DNA of 64,000 bases from CAVXSP01 sp963764505 (GCA_963764505.1 CAVXSP010000001.1:3348001-3412000), one strand, 5' to 3'; counted from the stretch's first letter, positions 26,332 to 36,040 are shown. Notes: generated by a model from the sequence alone, not told the origin. Translations and numbers: made by a program.

Positions 26332-27481
26332 ATGTCGCGCCGCCATGCACTGGCTGCCCTGCCGATCCTGCTCCTCGCGGTTGGCGTCTGGCTCGCACAG
26401 CCCTACTTCAGAGCCGCCGCGCTGGTGCTCGATCTCACCGGCTCGACATCCTGGATCAGGCATCTGCTGCCGGTCGACGTGCGCCGCGTGGAGGCGCACG
26501 ACCTCCAGGTCCCGACGCGCGATGGCCCGGTCGGCGCGCGCGTGTACAGGCCCGACGGCGGCGGCGCACGCACGGTCCTCGTATTCCCGGGCGTCCACGC
26601 GGGCGGTCTCGACGAGCCGCGGCTCGACCGATTCGCACGACGCCTGGCGGCCACCGGACTGACGGTCGTCAGCGTCCCGTTGCCCGAACTGCGGCGATAC
26701 CGGATCACGCCCGCCTCGACGGACATGATCGAGGACGCCGCCGGGTGGGTCGCCGCCGACGAGGCGCTCGCCCCGACGGGCCGGGTCACTCTCGCCGGCG
26801 TCAGCTTCGCGGGCGGACTGGCCGTCGTCGCGGCCGGCCGCCCGAGCCTGCGCGACAGAGTGGAGAGCGTCGTCGCGATCGGGGCGCACGCCGATCTGCC
26901 ACAGGTCATGACCTATCTCTGTACCGGCCGGCTCCCGGACGGCGGAACGCTGCGCCCCCACGAGTACGGCATCGCCCTGATTCTGCTCGGCGCGCTGCCG
27001 GATTCTGGTGCCGGCCGGCGAGCTCGCACCCGCCCGCGCCGCCGTGCTTGCGTACCTCGACGCGTCGAGCCAGGAGAGCATCGACGTCGAACAGGCCGCG
27101 GCGATGCTGGCCGCGTCGCGGCGGAAGGCGGCCGAGGCGCCGGAGCCGGCGCGCGCGCTGCTCGCGCTCCTGTACGACCGCGATGTCGAGCGGCTCGGCG
27201 CCCGGCTCTTGCCGTACGTCGAACGACTGGGCGGCGCGCCCGCCCTCTCCCCCGTCCGGTCGCCCGCGCCGCTCGTTCCTGTGTTCCTGGTTCACGGCGA
27301 GACCGACAATGTCGTTCCGTCCTCGCAGACGCCTCGGCTCGCGGAGTACCTTCGATCCCGCGGAAACGGCCACGTCCACTGGCTGCTCACGCCGCTCCTC
27401 TCCCACGCCGACGTGCGAAGGCCCGCGACGATCGAGGCCTGGCGCGTGATCAGGTTCTGGCAGGAGCTGCTCGGTTCCTGA
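26332..27481 (+). pseudogene. Membrane-anchored alpha/beta hydrolase, +1 frameshift
   Basis: N-terminal anchor (LAALPILLLAVGVWLAQPYF), then an alpha/beta-hydrolase core: VLVFPGVHAGGLDEPRL, and nucleophile elbow GVSFAGGLAVVAAG (G-x-S-x-G). The frame is lost at about 27000; dropping one G from CCGG at 26998-27001 joins ALP to ILVPAGELAPARAAVLAYLD and restores a C-terminal half with VFLVHGETDNVVPSSQTPRL (Asp) and LLSHADV (His), giving about 382 aa. All three triad residues survive, so a sequencing error is more likely than decay. Substrate unknown. Tail-to-tail with tamB. Confidence 0.78.
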
Positions 27482-30400
27482 CGCGGCGTGCGCCCGCCCG
27501 CCGGGGCGCGGGCCGCCCGAATCTGGTTCAGGACCCGGACGACGTAGATCAGATCGACGCCCGTCGGATTGTTCTGCCGTGTCGTGTGCGATTCCTGCGC
27601 GCCCTGCGCGATCGACGTGACGAGACGGAGCAGCTGCGAGAAGCGGTATTCGAACGAGACGACGCTCACGTCCTCGGCGCCGAACTCCTGGCGCAGGCCG
27701 ATGAACGCGCGCGATCCGAGCTGGGTACCGAGCGACACCTCTGGCGCACCGCTCACGCCCTCAGCGCGAATCTCGAACAGGTCGAGATTCAGGGCGTTGC
27801 CCACCGACTCGGCGAGCGGCCCGGCAATCGCACCGAGCGCGAGACTGCCCGCGCGCTGTGCCAGGTTGACCCGCTGCGATTCGCCGAGCGAGTTCACCGG
27901 CTGCCCGAACACGATCAGCGACAGGATGTCGCTCTGGTCGAGCGGCGGCCGGCTGGACAGTTGAATCTCCGGCGCACGCGCGGTCCCCTGCACCGCGACG
28001 ATCGTGGTCACGCCGGTGATGTCACGGGTGGCCGAGACGTTCAGAGCCGGGTCGATCGGCTCGGTGCCGTGGAACTGCACTTCGCTGCCGCGCGCGATGT
28101 CGAAACGCCGGCCCTGAAAATCGTAGAACCCGCGCACGACGTCGACGCCGCCCACGACGGTGAGATTGCCCCCGGGCGCCTTCTGGAGGTGCAGCGTGCC
28201 GCCGACCGTGAGGTTGGTGCTGCCGAGACCGACCGTCGAGTTCTCCGAGAGCCGCAGGTCCCGGGCGCGCAATACGACGTTGTCCGGCAGGCGCAGCTGC
28301 ACGTCGAGCCTGGCGTTCTCGTACGGTGTGCCGGAGAGGGTCTGCTCCGCCTGCGCCACCGGCGTGGAAGGCGCCGGCGGCGCCGCCTGCGCCGCGGGCG
28401 CGGCGACTGCCGCAGCGGTCTGCTCCAGCGGCGCCTCGGGCCGAGTCGAATACGACGATGCATTGAACTGGGCCAGGAGCGTGTCGATCTCGAATCGTCC
28501 GCGCTGCACGCGGAGCGACCCGCTCACGTCGATCTGGCGCAGGGCGCCCGTCGCCTTCAGGTCGGCGTCGAGATCGAGCTCCCCGAACTTGTTCCGCAGC
28601 AGATGGATCTCGTCGGCGACGACCCTCACGTTCAGGTTCTGGACCTGCCGCCCGCCGACGACGTCGGCGCCGCCTTCGATCCTGAGCGGATGATGATCGT
28701 CATCCTCGATGACGAACTGATCGACTGCGACCCGATCGCCCTCGAACCGGAGGCGCGCCTGGCCGTTCGCGTACGAGACGCCCGTGGCCGGGAGCGAGAA
28801 GCCGGCGCCGTCGAGCGCGACCGTGCCCTCAAGACGCGGCGCGGTGAGCGTACCCGTGGCATGTACGTTGAACTGGCCCGTACCGGTCACGGCGTTCACC
28901 TCCGACGAGAGCGCGCCGAAGATGCCCAGGTCGATCGGCGTGCTCTCGACCTTCAGGTCGATCGGACGCGGCGCCGCACCCGCCCCGCTGCCCAGCGACA
29001 CCGGAACGTATCCCGTGGCGGTCAACTGCGCGCCCGGCCGGACGTCGAGCGTCGCGTCCAGGTTCACGCGGCCGTCCTCGTACCCCGCGTCCGCCGTCAG
29101 GTTCTGGAACGTGGTGCCGTCGACGGCGCCGTCGGTGATCGTGAGATGCGACTCGATGGCGGGATTCGCGACCGTGCCCTGCACGTCGACGGTGCCGCTC
29201 AGCACGCCCGACAGGTTGCGGGTCCCGGAGAACAACTGATTCACGTCGCCGATCTGCACGGCGTCCGCCTTCACCGTCAGTCCCTCCGCCCGCGCGCCGG
29301 CGCCCGTCGTCAGCGCGCCGTTCACGGTCACCTGCTCCGGCCCTTTCGCGAGCGTCAGGTCCTGAACGCTGATCCGCCCGCCGCCGTACCGGACGACGGC
29401 CGGCTGCGCTTCGGGCAGCGACCACGCCTGGTCCGCCGTGGTGATCGCCAGCCGCCGCAGACGCACCTCGTCCTGCTCCGGCTGGACGAGGACCAGCCCG
29501 CTCAGCTCGAAGGTCCTGTCCTTCTGCTCGATCGTCGTATCGAGATCGAGACGATCCGCGTGGTACGTTGCCTTCGCGGTCATCTGCTGGACGTCCTGTC
29601 CCGCGATCTTGACGAACGTCGCGGTCGTATCGACATGCGCCGAGACGTCGCTCCACTGCTGGTTGGCGACCTCGGCGCCGAACGTGCCGTTCACCGCCAG
29701 CGCGTCGAAGGAAGAGCCGTACCGGAACTGCCGCAGCCCGATGGATCCGCTCGCCGACAGATCCTCGGTCGGTCCCGTGATCGTGCCTTCGATATGGGCG
29801 CCGCCGGCAATCGGCTGGCCGATTCGACCGGCGACCGCTTGTACGCTCTGGGCATCCACCGTGAACGACAGGTCCGACGCCGCTTCGCCGCCGAGCGCCA
29901 GCACGCCCTGGGCGGTCGCATCGAGTTCGGCCCCCTTCGCGGAGAACTCCCGGATCCGCGCCGTCCCGCCGGCGAGGGCGGCGTCGACCGTCGCCTGATC
30001 GATGTCGTAGCCGGCCACCACCGATGGCCCGAGGGTCACGCGCCCGTCCGCCTCGATCGTGCCCAGTTCGATCGGGCCGCGCAGGTTCTCGAACACGACG
30101 CGCAGCCCGTCCGACCGCCCGCTGAGATCGACCGGCGTCCCGGCCACTCCGACCAGTTGGCTGTCGATGTGCTCGAACGGACCGGAGAAGGTGACGACCA
30201 GCCTGCCGGACGCGAGCTGCGCACCCACGTCCGCCGAAGGCAGGTGCGCGCCGCCGATGGTCGAGTCACTCAGGCTCGCGTCGGCGTCGAGCGCCATGGC
30301 GTCGATGCTGCGTCCGTGGCCGGTCACGTGCACGTCGCCGGTGATGTCGCTCTTGAACCGGTCCTGCCGCAGCGCGACGATGTCGAGCGGTCGGGCCAGG

Positions 30401-31689
30401 CGCTGCAGGTCGAGATGTGCGAGGCGTCCCTGCAACTCGTACGACGGCACGCCGTCGCGCATGGCGGCATGGACGCGGGTGCCGTCGGCGATCTCCGCGC
30501 CTTCCAGCCTCGATCGGTCGAGTCGGAGCGAGACCGCCCAGCTCGCAGGCCGGTAGGTGAACTGATACTCCCCGGCAAGCCGGCTCTCGAGCGGAGGGGC
30601 GCTGATGGCGTCGGGCAGGCTCCGCAGGTCGAGCCCGCTGAGCCGGCCCGACAAGGCGAGCGTGTTCGGACGATCGGCGACCGACGCCGAGCGCCATTCA
30701 CCGCGCGCCGTCGCCCTGGCGCCGTACGCCGCGCCCGCGACATCGAGATGCAGCACGCCGTCCCGATAGCTGCCGCTTCCCTGCACGTCGGCGGCCTCGT
30801 ACCCGAGCGCCGACACCGCCGGCGCATTCACCTGGAACGATATCGTCGGATTCGCGCGCGCGGCGCTCGGGAGGGCGGCCTCGACCTGCACGGTTCCGGT
30901 GATGTCGCTCGTGAGGCTGTCGTTGGCCAGGACGGGCGCCAGATCGAGCGAGGCGAGCTGGAAGGTGCCGCGCAGCCGTCGGCCGTCCTGTGCCGGCGCG
31001 CCGGCGATCTTGCCGTCGAGGCTGCCGGCGCTCGTGCTCAGGTCGATCGCCGCGTGCAAATCGGCGTCCTCGCTCGTGTACGCGACGGTCCCCTTCTGCA
31101 CCGACCAGCCGGTGTCCGCGTCCCGCATCGACAGGCGATCGACGTCGACCTTCAGTCCGGCAGCCGACGAGGAGAGCGCGAGGGAGGCGTTGAAATCGGC
31201 GAACTGCCTCGCCTCGAGGGACGCCGGCTTCACGCGCATCTGGCCGTCTTCGATCGACACGTGCTGGAACTGAATCGAGAGCGGCTTCCCGTTCGGGTTG
31301 GAGGGCTTCGTCAGACCCGCGACGTTCCACCCGCCCGGGCCCTGAACGATCGTGATGACGGGACGCACCAGCGTCAGCTGGTCGAAGACGAGGTGGCCGC
31401 GGATCAAGGTGAGCGGATCGTAGGCGAGGTGCACACGATCGACCCTCAGCACCGGCCCGACGGCCTGCGTGAGCGTGACGTTCTCGAGATCGACGCCCTT
31501 CCACAGGGAGCCCGTCAGCCGACCGATCGTCAGCTGCCCGTTGAGCGCCTCGTTCGCCCGGTTCACGGCAATGCGCCGCAGTCGGTCCTTGAACCAGGGC
31601 GTCTCCACGACGATCGCGGACGTGGCAACCAGCAGGACGATGCCGATCGCGATCCCGAGTATCCAGCGTGCGACGCGACGGAGGGGCAT
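27292..31689 (-). CDS. tamB: TamB-like translocation/assembly or lipid-transport protein (AsmA-like)
   Basis: 1465 aa. One N-terminal membrane helix (WILGIAIGIVLLVATSAIVV), then TPWFKDRLRRIAVNRANEAL typical of the family, more than 1,000 residues of repetitive beta-strand sequence (beta-taco groove), and the conserved DUF490 end (PPLDQSDILSLIVFGQP, FEIRAEGVSGAPEVSLGTQL, SVVSFEYRFSQLLRL). Works with TamA or in bulk phospholipid movement to the outer membrane. The ATG at 31689 follows the tamA stop by 9 nt. The frame runs about 190 nt into the opposing hydrolase gene; the natural end is probably near 27480, so the last 60 residues are doubtful. Confidence 0.88.
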   Translation of the reverse strand: MPLRRVARWILGIAIGIVLLVATSAIVVETPWFKDRLRRIAVNRANEALNGQLTIGRLTGSLWKGVDLENVTLTQAVGPVLRVDRVHLAYDPLTLIRGHLVFDQLTLVRPVITIVQGPGGWNVAGLTKPSNPNGKPLSIQFQHVSIEDGQMRVKPASLEARQFADFNASLALSSSAAGLKVDVDRLSMRDADTGWSVQKGTVAYTSEDADLHAAIDLSTSAGSLDGKIAGAPAQDGRRLRGTFQLASLDLAPVLANDSLTSDITGTVQVEAALPSAARANPTISFQVNAPAVSALGYEAADVQGSGSYRDGVLHLDVAGAAYGARATARGEWRSASVADRPNTLALSGRLSGLDLRSLPDAISAPPLESRLAGEYQFTYRPASWAVSLRLDRSRLEGAEIADGTRVHAAMRDGVPSYELQGRLAHLDLQRLARPLDIVALRQDRFKSDITGDVHVTGHGRSIDAMALDADASLSDSTIGGAHLPSADVGAQLASGRLVVTFSGPFEHIDSQLVGVAGTPVDLSGRSDGLRVVFENLRGPIELGTIEADGRVTLGPSVVAGYDIDQATVDAALAGGTARIREFSAKGAELDATAQGVLALGGEAASDLSFTVDAQSVQAVAGRIGQPIAGGAHIEGTITGPTEDLSASGSIGLRQFRYGSSFDALAVNGTFGAEVANQQWSDVSAHVDTTATFVKIAGQDVQQMTAKATYHADRLDLDTTIEQKDRTFELSGLVLVQPEQDEVRLRRLAITTADQAWSLPEAQPAVVRYGGGRISVQDLTLAKGPEQVTVNGALTTGAGARAEGLTVKADAVQIGDVNQLFSGTRNLSGVLSGTVDVQGTVANPAIESHLTITDGAVDGTTFQNLTADAGYEDGRVNLDATLDVRPGAQLTATGYVPVSLGSGAGAAPRPIDLKVESTPIDLGIFGALSSEVNAVTGTGQFNVHATGTLTAPRLEGTVALDGAGFSLPATGVSYANGQARLRFEGDRVAVDQFVIEDDDHHPLRIEGGADVVGGRQVQNLNVRVVADEIHLLRNKFGELDLDADLKATGALRQIDVSGSLRVQRGRFEIDTLLAQFNASSYSTRPEAPLEQTAAAVAAPAAQAAPPAPSTPVAQAEQTLSGTPYENARLDVQLRLPDNVVLRARDLRLSENSTVGLGSTNLTVGGTLHLQKAPGGNLTVVGGVDVVRGFYDFQGRRFDIARGSEVQFHGTEPIDPALNVSATRDITGVTTIVAVQGTARAPEIQLSSRPPLDQSDILSLIVFGQPVNSLGESQRVNLAQRAGSLALGAIAGPLAESVGNALNLDLFEIRAEGVSGAPEVSLGTQLGSRAFIGLRQEFGAEDVSVVSFEYRFSQLLRLVTSIAQGAQESHTTRQNNPTGVDLIYVVRVLNQIRAARAPAGGRTPRQEPSSSCQNLITRQASIVAGLRTSAWERSGVSSQWTWPFPRDRRYSASRGVCEDGTTLSVSP

Positions 31690-31698
31690 CACCGCACC

Positions 31699-33579
31699 TC
31701 AGAAGGCCTGCCCGATGCTGAAGTGCAGCCGCCAGCGGCGCTTCTCCGGCACCCCATTGATCAAGAGGCCTGGAATGGGATTGAGCTGAAAGCCGAAATC
31801 GGCGCGGACCGGGCCGATCGGCGTGAGGTAACGAAGCCCCGGCCCGACGGCGTACCGCAGATCGCCGAAGCCGAAGTCGTTGCTGTCCGCGCCGACGCGG
31901 CCCGCATCGAGGAATGCCACGCCCCGCAGCTTCCCGGAAATCGGAAAACGGATCTCGCTCGACAGCTCGAGCAGGCTTCGGCCGCCAATCGGCAGGCCCT
32001 GCGAGTCGAGCGGGCTGATCTCGAAGCGGCCCCAACCACGCACGCTCGTCGAGCCGCCGAGGAAGTACCTCGACGAGAACGGCATGTCGTCCACGCTCGC
32101 CGCGTAGAGCGATCCGACCCGCCCGCGATTCGCCCACACGATCGAGCGTCCGAAGGGCAGGTAGTCGCGCCCTTCGGCCAGGACCTCCTGATAGTGGTAG
32201 GACCCGTGGAGGGCGCGCGCCGCGTCGAGCAGGTGCAGCGTCAGCTCCGTCCCGCTGTGCGGGTCCATCACGTCGTCGACCGCCGTGCGCTGGAGATCGA
32301 TGTCGATCGCACCGAGCGTGCCCGAGGCGCGGCCGGTGTCCGGATTCAGTCCCAGGGCGATGCGTTGCGATCTCAGGGACAGGTCCCCGAGCGACTTGGT
32401 GATGCCGTAGCTCAGGTACTCGTTGATGAAGGCGACGCGGATCTCGCGATGGATCGGCTCCCGCGGCGCCAGCCCGGCATCCGAGTGATAGACCACCGTC
32501 GCCCGGCCCCCGAACGTGTTGGTCGAGTACGTCAGCTGATTCGTCCGCCACGCCGTCCCGCTCAGATTGAAGGACAGGCCCCGGTGCATCAGGTAGGGCT
32601 CGAGAAACGTGAACTTCGCCCCGCGGTCGATGCTCGAGTACTTGCTCTCGGCCGTCGCGTGCCGCGCGCCGCCCAGGAAGTTCAAGTGGGTCCATTGCGC
32701 GCTGCCCCGGAACCGTTCCTCCGATCCGTACCCGGCCGAGAGCCGCAGCTCGCGGGGCGGGGATTCCGCCAGGGTCAGGCGCATCGGGATCTGCGTCTGG
32801 TCGGGCTCGTTCGAGGCCGGTCCGATGTGCGCGAATTGGAAGAGTCCCAGCTCCAACAGCCGCTGCTGACTCCTGGTCACCTCGCTCGCGCGGTAGAGGT
32901 CTCCCGGCCGGAACGTCAGCTCCCGCCGCACGACGCGTTCGCCGACCGACTGCAACCCGGTGATCCCGACCTCGCCGAAATTCGACTTCGGTCCGGGATC
33001 CGCGTGGAAGGTGACCGCCAGATGCTTGGGCCCGGTGGCCTCGTTGGTAACCTGGACGGCCGCGTGCGGATACCCGCTGTCGCGCAGCAGGCGCGCCGTC
33101 AGATCGCGCGTGGCGCGGACGTTGTCCTGATCGTGGGGCTGCCCGGCTCTGAGCGGGACCGTATCGAGCTGCTGCCGGACGGTGTCCGGCAGGTCGTCGA
33201 ACCCTTCGAACTTCACGCGGTCGACGACGACCGGCGCCCCCTCGTCGAGACGGATCGTGAGGTCGACCGCGTCCTTCGCGTCGTTCAGCTTGACGTCGGT
33301 GCCCACGACGCGCGCGTCGGGATAGCCCCGGTCGTCATAGAACGCCTGCAGCCGTTTGAGATCTGCTTCGAACTCCGCTCGATCGAAGTAGTGCTTGGCC
33401 GCCCACGGCAGCCATCCGCTCTGCTGCGTCGCCAGCACGGCGCGAAGCCGCGCATCGTCGAACGCCGAATTGCCTGAGAAGCTCAGCGACTTGACGGCGA
33501 CCCCGCTGTCCTCGTGGCAGGCGGACCCGCCGAGCGCCGCCACCGCAACGAGTAGGACGAGCCACTGGCATCGCAGCAC
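31699..33579 (-). CDS. tamA: Omp85-family outer-membrane protein (TamA/BamA-like)
   Basis: 626 aa. Signal peptide (WLVLLVAVAALGGSACHE; a Cys at the end may be lipidated but the box is imperfect). About three POTRA domains (residues 25-270: VKSLSFSGNSAFDDARLRAV, VDRVKFEGFDDLPD, FGEVGITGLQSVGERVV). A 16-strand barrel follows with the signature VRGWGRFEISPL and the C-terminal strand WRLHFSIGQAF ending in Phe. Three POTRAs and the adjoining tamB support TamA over BamA. Inserts or assembles outer-membrane proteins. Confidence 0.9.
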   Translation of the reverse strand: MLRCQWLVLLVAVAALGGSACHEDSGVAVKSLSFSGNSAFDDARLRAVLATQQSGWLPWAAKHYFDRAEFEADLKRLQAFYDDRGYPDARVVGTDVKLNDAKDAVDLTIRLDEGAPVVVDRVKFEGFDDLPDTVRQQLDTVPLRAGQPHDQDNVRATRDLTARLLRDSGYPHAAVQVTNEATGPKHLAVTFHADPGPKSNFGEVGITGLQSVGERVVRRELTFRPGDLYRASEVTRSQQRLLELGLFQFAHIGPASNEPDQTQIPMRLTLAESPPRELRLSAGYGSEERFRGSAQWTHLNFLGGARHATAESKYSSIDRGAKFTFLEPYLMHRGLSFNLSGTAWRTNQLTYSTNTFGGRATVVYHSDAGLAPREPIHREIRVAFINEYLSYGITKSLGDLSLRSQRIALGLNPDTGRASGTLGAIDIDLQRTAVDDVMDPHSGTELTLHLLDAARALHGSYHYQEVLAEGRDYLPFGRSIVWANRGRVGSLYAASVDDMPFSSRYFLGGSTSVRGWGRFEISPLDSQGLPIGGRSLLELSSEIRFPISGKLRGVAFLDAGRVGADSNDFGFGDLRYAVGPGLRYLTPIGPVRADFGFQLNPIPGLLINGVPEKRRWRLHFSIGQAF

Positions 33580-33585
33580 GCGGAT

Positions 33586-34101
33586 TCAGCCAGCAAATCT
33601 CCGGCCATCGCGGATCGGCACGACGCCAGGCGTCCGGTCCGCCGCGGCGGCGGACTCGGCTTCCGCCTTCGTCTTCCGGGCATTCACCGACCTGGCGGCG
33701 GCCTGGCCCGGGCTCCCGGTGCCCGCGCGCAGTCCCGCGCGCTGAACCGCCAGCTGCCGCTGTCGATCGGCGAGCTCGGCCGCGCGCCGCGCGGCGGTCA
33801 CCGCCTTCGTCTGGTCGTACCCGGTGAACCGGCGAATCGGCGTGTGGTCCTTCTCGAACCGCGCGGTCCAGGTCGCTCCGCACGCATCGCAGTACCAGCG
33901 CGCCGGCGACACCGAGCCGTCCCGGTCGGTCGTGGGCGGCAGCAGCGCCAACGGCCCCGTATGCCGACACACGCTCAGGCGCCACGCGAGCGCGGCCACC
34001 GCCCCGACCGCAAGCATCAATGCCCACGGAGACAGTCCGGACACCTGGAGTCCGCCCGCGAGCGCCACGACGACAACGGAGCACGCAATGATTCGACGCA
34101 T
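33586..34101 (-). CDS. Membrane protein with zinc-ribbon-like motif, function unknown
   Basis: 171 aa. Two hydrophobic helices at the N-terminus (CSVVVVALAGGLQVSGL and ALMLAVGAVAALAW), then a small Cys pair RWYCDACGATWTARFEKDHT with an upstream CRHTG that may complete a metal site, followed by a Lys/Arg/Ala-rich helical tail (about 95-160) likely cytoplasmic. No catalytic motif. Precedes tamA on the same strand with a 6-nt gap, so it may be co-transcribed with the TamA/TamB pair. Unrecognised family. Confidence 0.65.
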   Translation of the reverse strand: MRRIIACSVVVVALAGGLQVSGLSPWALMLAVGAVAALAWRLSVCRHTGPLALLPPTTDRDGSVSPARWYCDACGATWTARFEKDHTPIRRFTGYDQTKAVTAARRAAELADRQRQLAVQRAGLRAGTGSPGQAAARSVNARKTKAEAESAAAADRTPGVVPIRDGRRFAG

Positions 34102-34236
34102 GAGTCACCCCCGCCCCGAGTGATAGGGGCGCGCGCACGAGCGGCGGCCGATGATCGAAATCGCGACACCGCCTGTTCGCTCCTGCGTCGCCCGCTGGTC
34201 GCGAACATAACATCGGCTCGGCGCGAAAACGGGCCG

Positions 34237-34326
34237 TCAGGTGTTTCCGCCCAGGGCCTGCGGGATACTCCTCACCGCGAGTGCGGCGGCCAGGAACGCG
34301 TGAGCGGTCTGGTCCCTGTTCGTCAT
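34237..34326 (-). CDS. Possible small protein, 29 aa
   Basis: MTNRDQTAHAFLAAALAVRS then IPQALGGNT. The ATG overlaps the stop of the metallophosphoesterase (ATGA), which suggests translational coupling, and no other gene fills the spacer. No homologue recognised. Low confidence because an open frame of this size occurs by chance in GC-rich DNA. Confidence 0.3.
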   Translation of the reverse strand: MTNRDQTAHAFLAAALAVRSIPQALGGNT

Positions 34327-35048
34327 TCGTCGTCGCCGATTGCGAGGACCTTGAACGGGCGCTCCGGACAGTGCCGGCGCCAGAGCGGCAGCGACACGTT
34401 GTGCACGGGAACCTGCCCGAGCGTGCGTCCGTCCGGCGACCCGTTGTGCGCGTGCCCGTGGAACACGGCCGTCACGCGGTAGCGATCGATCGGCTCCTCG
34501 AGGCGGCTCGTGCCGAGCCACGGATAGATCTCGTGCGGCTCGCCTTCGACCGTGGCGCGAATGGGTGAGTAGTGCAGCAGCGCGATCCGGCGCGGCGTTC
34601 GAAGACGCGCGAGCGCGGACTCGAGCTTCAGCGACTCGTTCACGGCCTCCTGCACGAACATCTTGATCGCCGGCTCGCCCCAGGCGCCGAGCGTCCCGCG
34701 GCCGAATCCCCCCGCGAATCCTTTGGTCCCGGCGATGCCGATCCCGAGCACCTCGCACGAGTCTCCGTCCAGAATCTGGACATGCGCCCGCACCAGCGCG
34801 TCCCGGATGTCGGCGGCGTGCCCGCCCTCGTAATCGTGGTTGCCCAGCACGGCAACGACGGGGATCTTGATGTCGGACTCCAGCTCGCGGGCCAGGAGCT
34901 GCCCTTCCTCGGCGAGTCCGTAGTCGGTGAGATCGCCGCACAGCAGGAGCAGATCCGCGGTCTGATTGATCTGCGCGAAGAGCGCGCGCCACGAGCCCTG
35001 CGTGGCCTTCGAATAATGCAGGTCGCCTACGGCAGCGATGCGAACCAT
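34323..35048 (-). CDS. Calcineurin-like metallophosphoesterase
   Basis: 241 aa from ATG 35048 (MVRIAAVGDLHYSK); a longer frame upstream lacks conserved sequence. All metallophosphoesterase blocks are present: GDLHYS (D-x-H), LLLCGDLTDYG (GD), VLGNHDYEG (GNHD), IALLHYSP, and VFHGHAHNGSP (GHxH). A single-domain cytoplasmic enzyme; substrates of such proteins include cyclic nucleotides, phosphodiesters and nucleotidylated products. Divergent from a nucleotidyltransferase 60 nt away, which suggests linked roles. Confidence 0.85.
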   Translation of the reverse strand: MVRIAAVGDLHYSKATQGSWRALFAQINQTADLLLLCGDLTDYGLAEEGQLLARELESDIKIPVVAVLGNHDYEGGHAADIRDALVRAHVQILDGDSCEVLGIGIAGTKGFAGGFGRGTLGAWGEPAIKMFVQEAVNESLKLESALARLRTPRRIALLHYSPIRATVEGEPHEIYPWLGTSRLEEPIDRYRVTAVFHGHAHNGSPDGRTLGQVPVHNVSLPLWRRHCPERPFKVLAIGDDE

Positions 35049-35107
35049 GTCGCCTCCCGACCGCAGCAAGAGGCGTGCCCGTGGCACATCTCTTGCCACT
35101 GAGTGCG

Positions 35108-36040
35108 ATGCCCATGGCGAGAGTCGCCCAGACCCACCGCCCCGCCGGGCCGTCGAGCCGACTCGCGCGCCGAGGCGCTTCGCCGCCGCGGCCGAGGCCG
35201 AGCCGCGGCCCCACGGCCGCGTTCTACCGCGAGGTGATGCGCACGCTCAACGCCGCGGATCTGCCGTTCCTCGTCGGCGGCACGTACGCGCTCGGGCACT
35301 ACACGGGCATCGTGCGGCCGACCAAGGATCTCGATCTGTTCGTCCGGCGCGAGTCGCTGCATCGCGCGCTCGCCGCGATCGAAGCGGCCGGCCACCGTAC
35401 GGAGATCACCCATCCCCACTTCCTCGGCAAGGCCTACGCAGGTCAGCAGTTCGTCGACGTCATCTTCGCGAGCGGCAACGGCTCGTGCGCCGTCGACGAC
35501 TGGTGGTTCGCGCACGCGCCGCACGGAACACTGTTCGGCGTCCCGGTCCGCTACTGCCCGATCGAAGAGATGATCTGGTCGAAGGCCTACGTGATGGAGC
35601 GGGAGCGATACGACGGCCACGACGTCGCGCACCTGTTCAGAGCCGGCGCGCCGTGGCTCGACTGGCAGCGGCTGATGGCCCGTTTCGGCCCGCACTGGCG
35701 GGTCCTGCTCGTCCATCTCATCCTCTTCGGCTTCATCTATCCCGGAGATCGCGCGAGGGTTCCCGAGGCGATCCTCGACGACCTGGTCGACCGGCTGCGT
35801 CGCGAATCGCAGACGCCGGCCGACGCGAACCTGTGCCGCGGCACGCTCCTCTCACGCTCGCAGTACCTGCACGACGTGCAGCACCTCGGCTTCTCGGACG
35901 CCCGCGTCGAGCCGTTCGGCTCGATGACGATCGAGCAGACCGCGTTGTGGACCCTGGCCGGACAGATGGAGCCGCGCGCGCGGCCGGCCGCACGCCGGCC
36001 GCCGCCGAAGCGAGACCGCGGGCACGTCGAATCGCCCTGA
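35108..36040 (+). CDS. Nucleotidyltransferase-fold protein
   Basis: 310 aa from ATG 35108. A basic, Pro-rich leader of about 35 residues precedes the catalytic core: GG57-58 in FLVGGTYALGHY and D74-L-D76 in PTKDLDLFVR, the pol-beta-type GG and DxD metal site. A substrate/product region follows (FVDVIFASGNGSCAVDDWW, IEEMIWSKAYVMERERYDGH, DVAHLF). The last 30 residues are disordered and basic. The core resembles minimal nucleotidyltransferases of the AbiEii/DUF6036 type, but there is no antitoxin partner. Divergent from a metallophosphoesterase. Confidence 0.75.
   Translation: MPMARVAQTHRPAGPSSRLARRGASPPRPRPSRGPTAAFYREVMRTLNAADLPFLVGGTYALGHYTGIVRPTKDLDLFVRRESLHRALAAIEAAGHRTEITHPHFLGKAYAGQQFVDVIFASGNGSCAVDDWWFAHAPHGTLFGVPVRYCPIEEMIWSKAYVMERERYDGHDVAHLFRAGAPWLDWQRLMARFGPHWRVLLVHLILFGFIYPGDRARVPEAILDDLVDRLRRESQTPADANLCRGTLLSRSQYLHDVQHLGFSDARVEPFGSMTIEQTALWTLAGQMEPRARPAARRPPPKRDRGHVESP

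Noticed and set aside
25945..33477. A 2,510-residue open frame on the plus strand
   Set aside because: It is antisense to cmk, TamB and TamA, all with clear domains. Composition is typical of a shadow frame in GC-rich DNA; only its portion from 26332 to about 27000 is real (the hydrolase).
35108..36040. AbiE-type toxin-antitoxin system
   Set aside because: The nucleotidyltransferase has no AbiEi-like antitoxin gene beside it; the neighbour is a divergent phosphoesterase.
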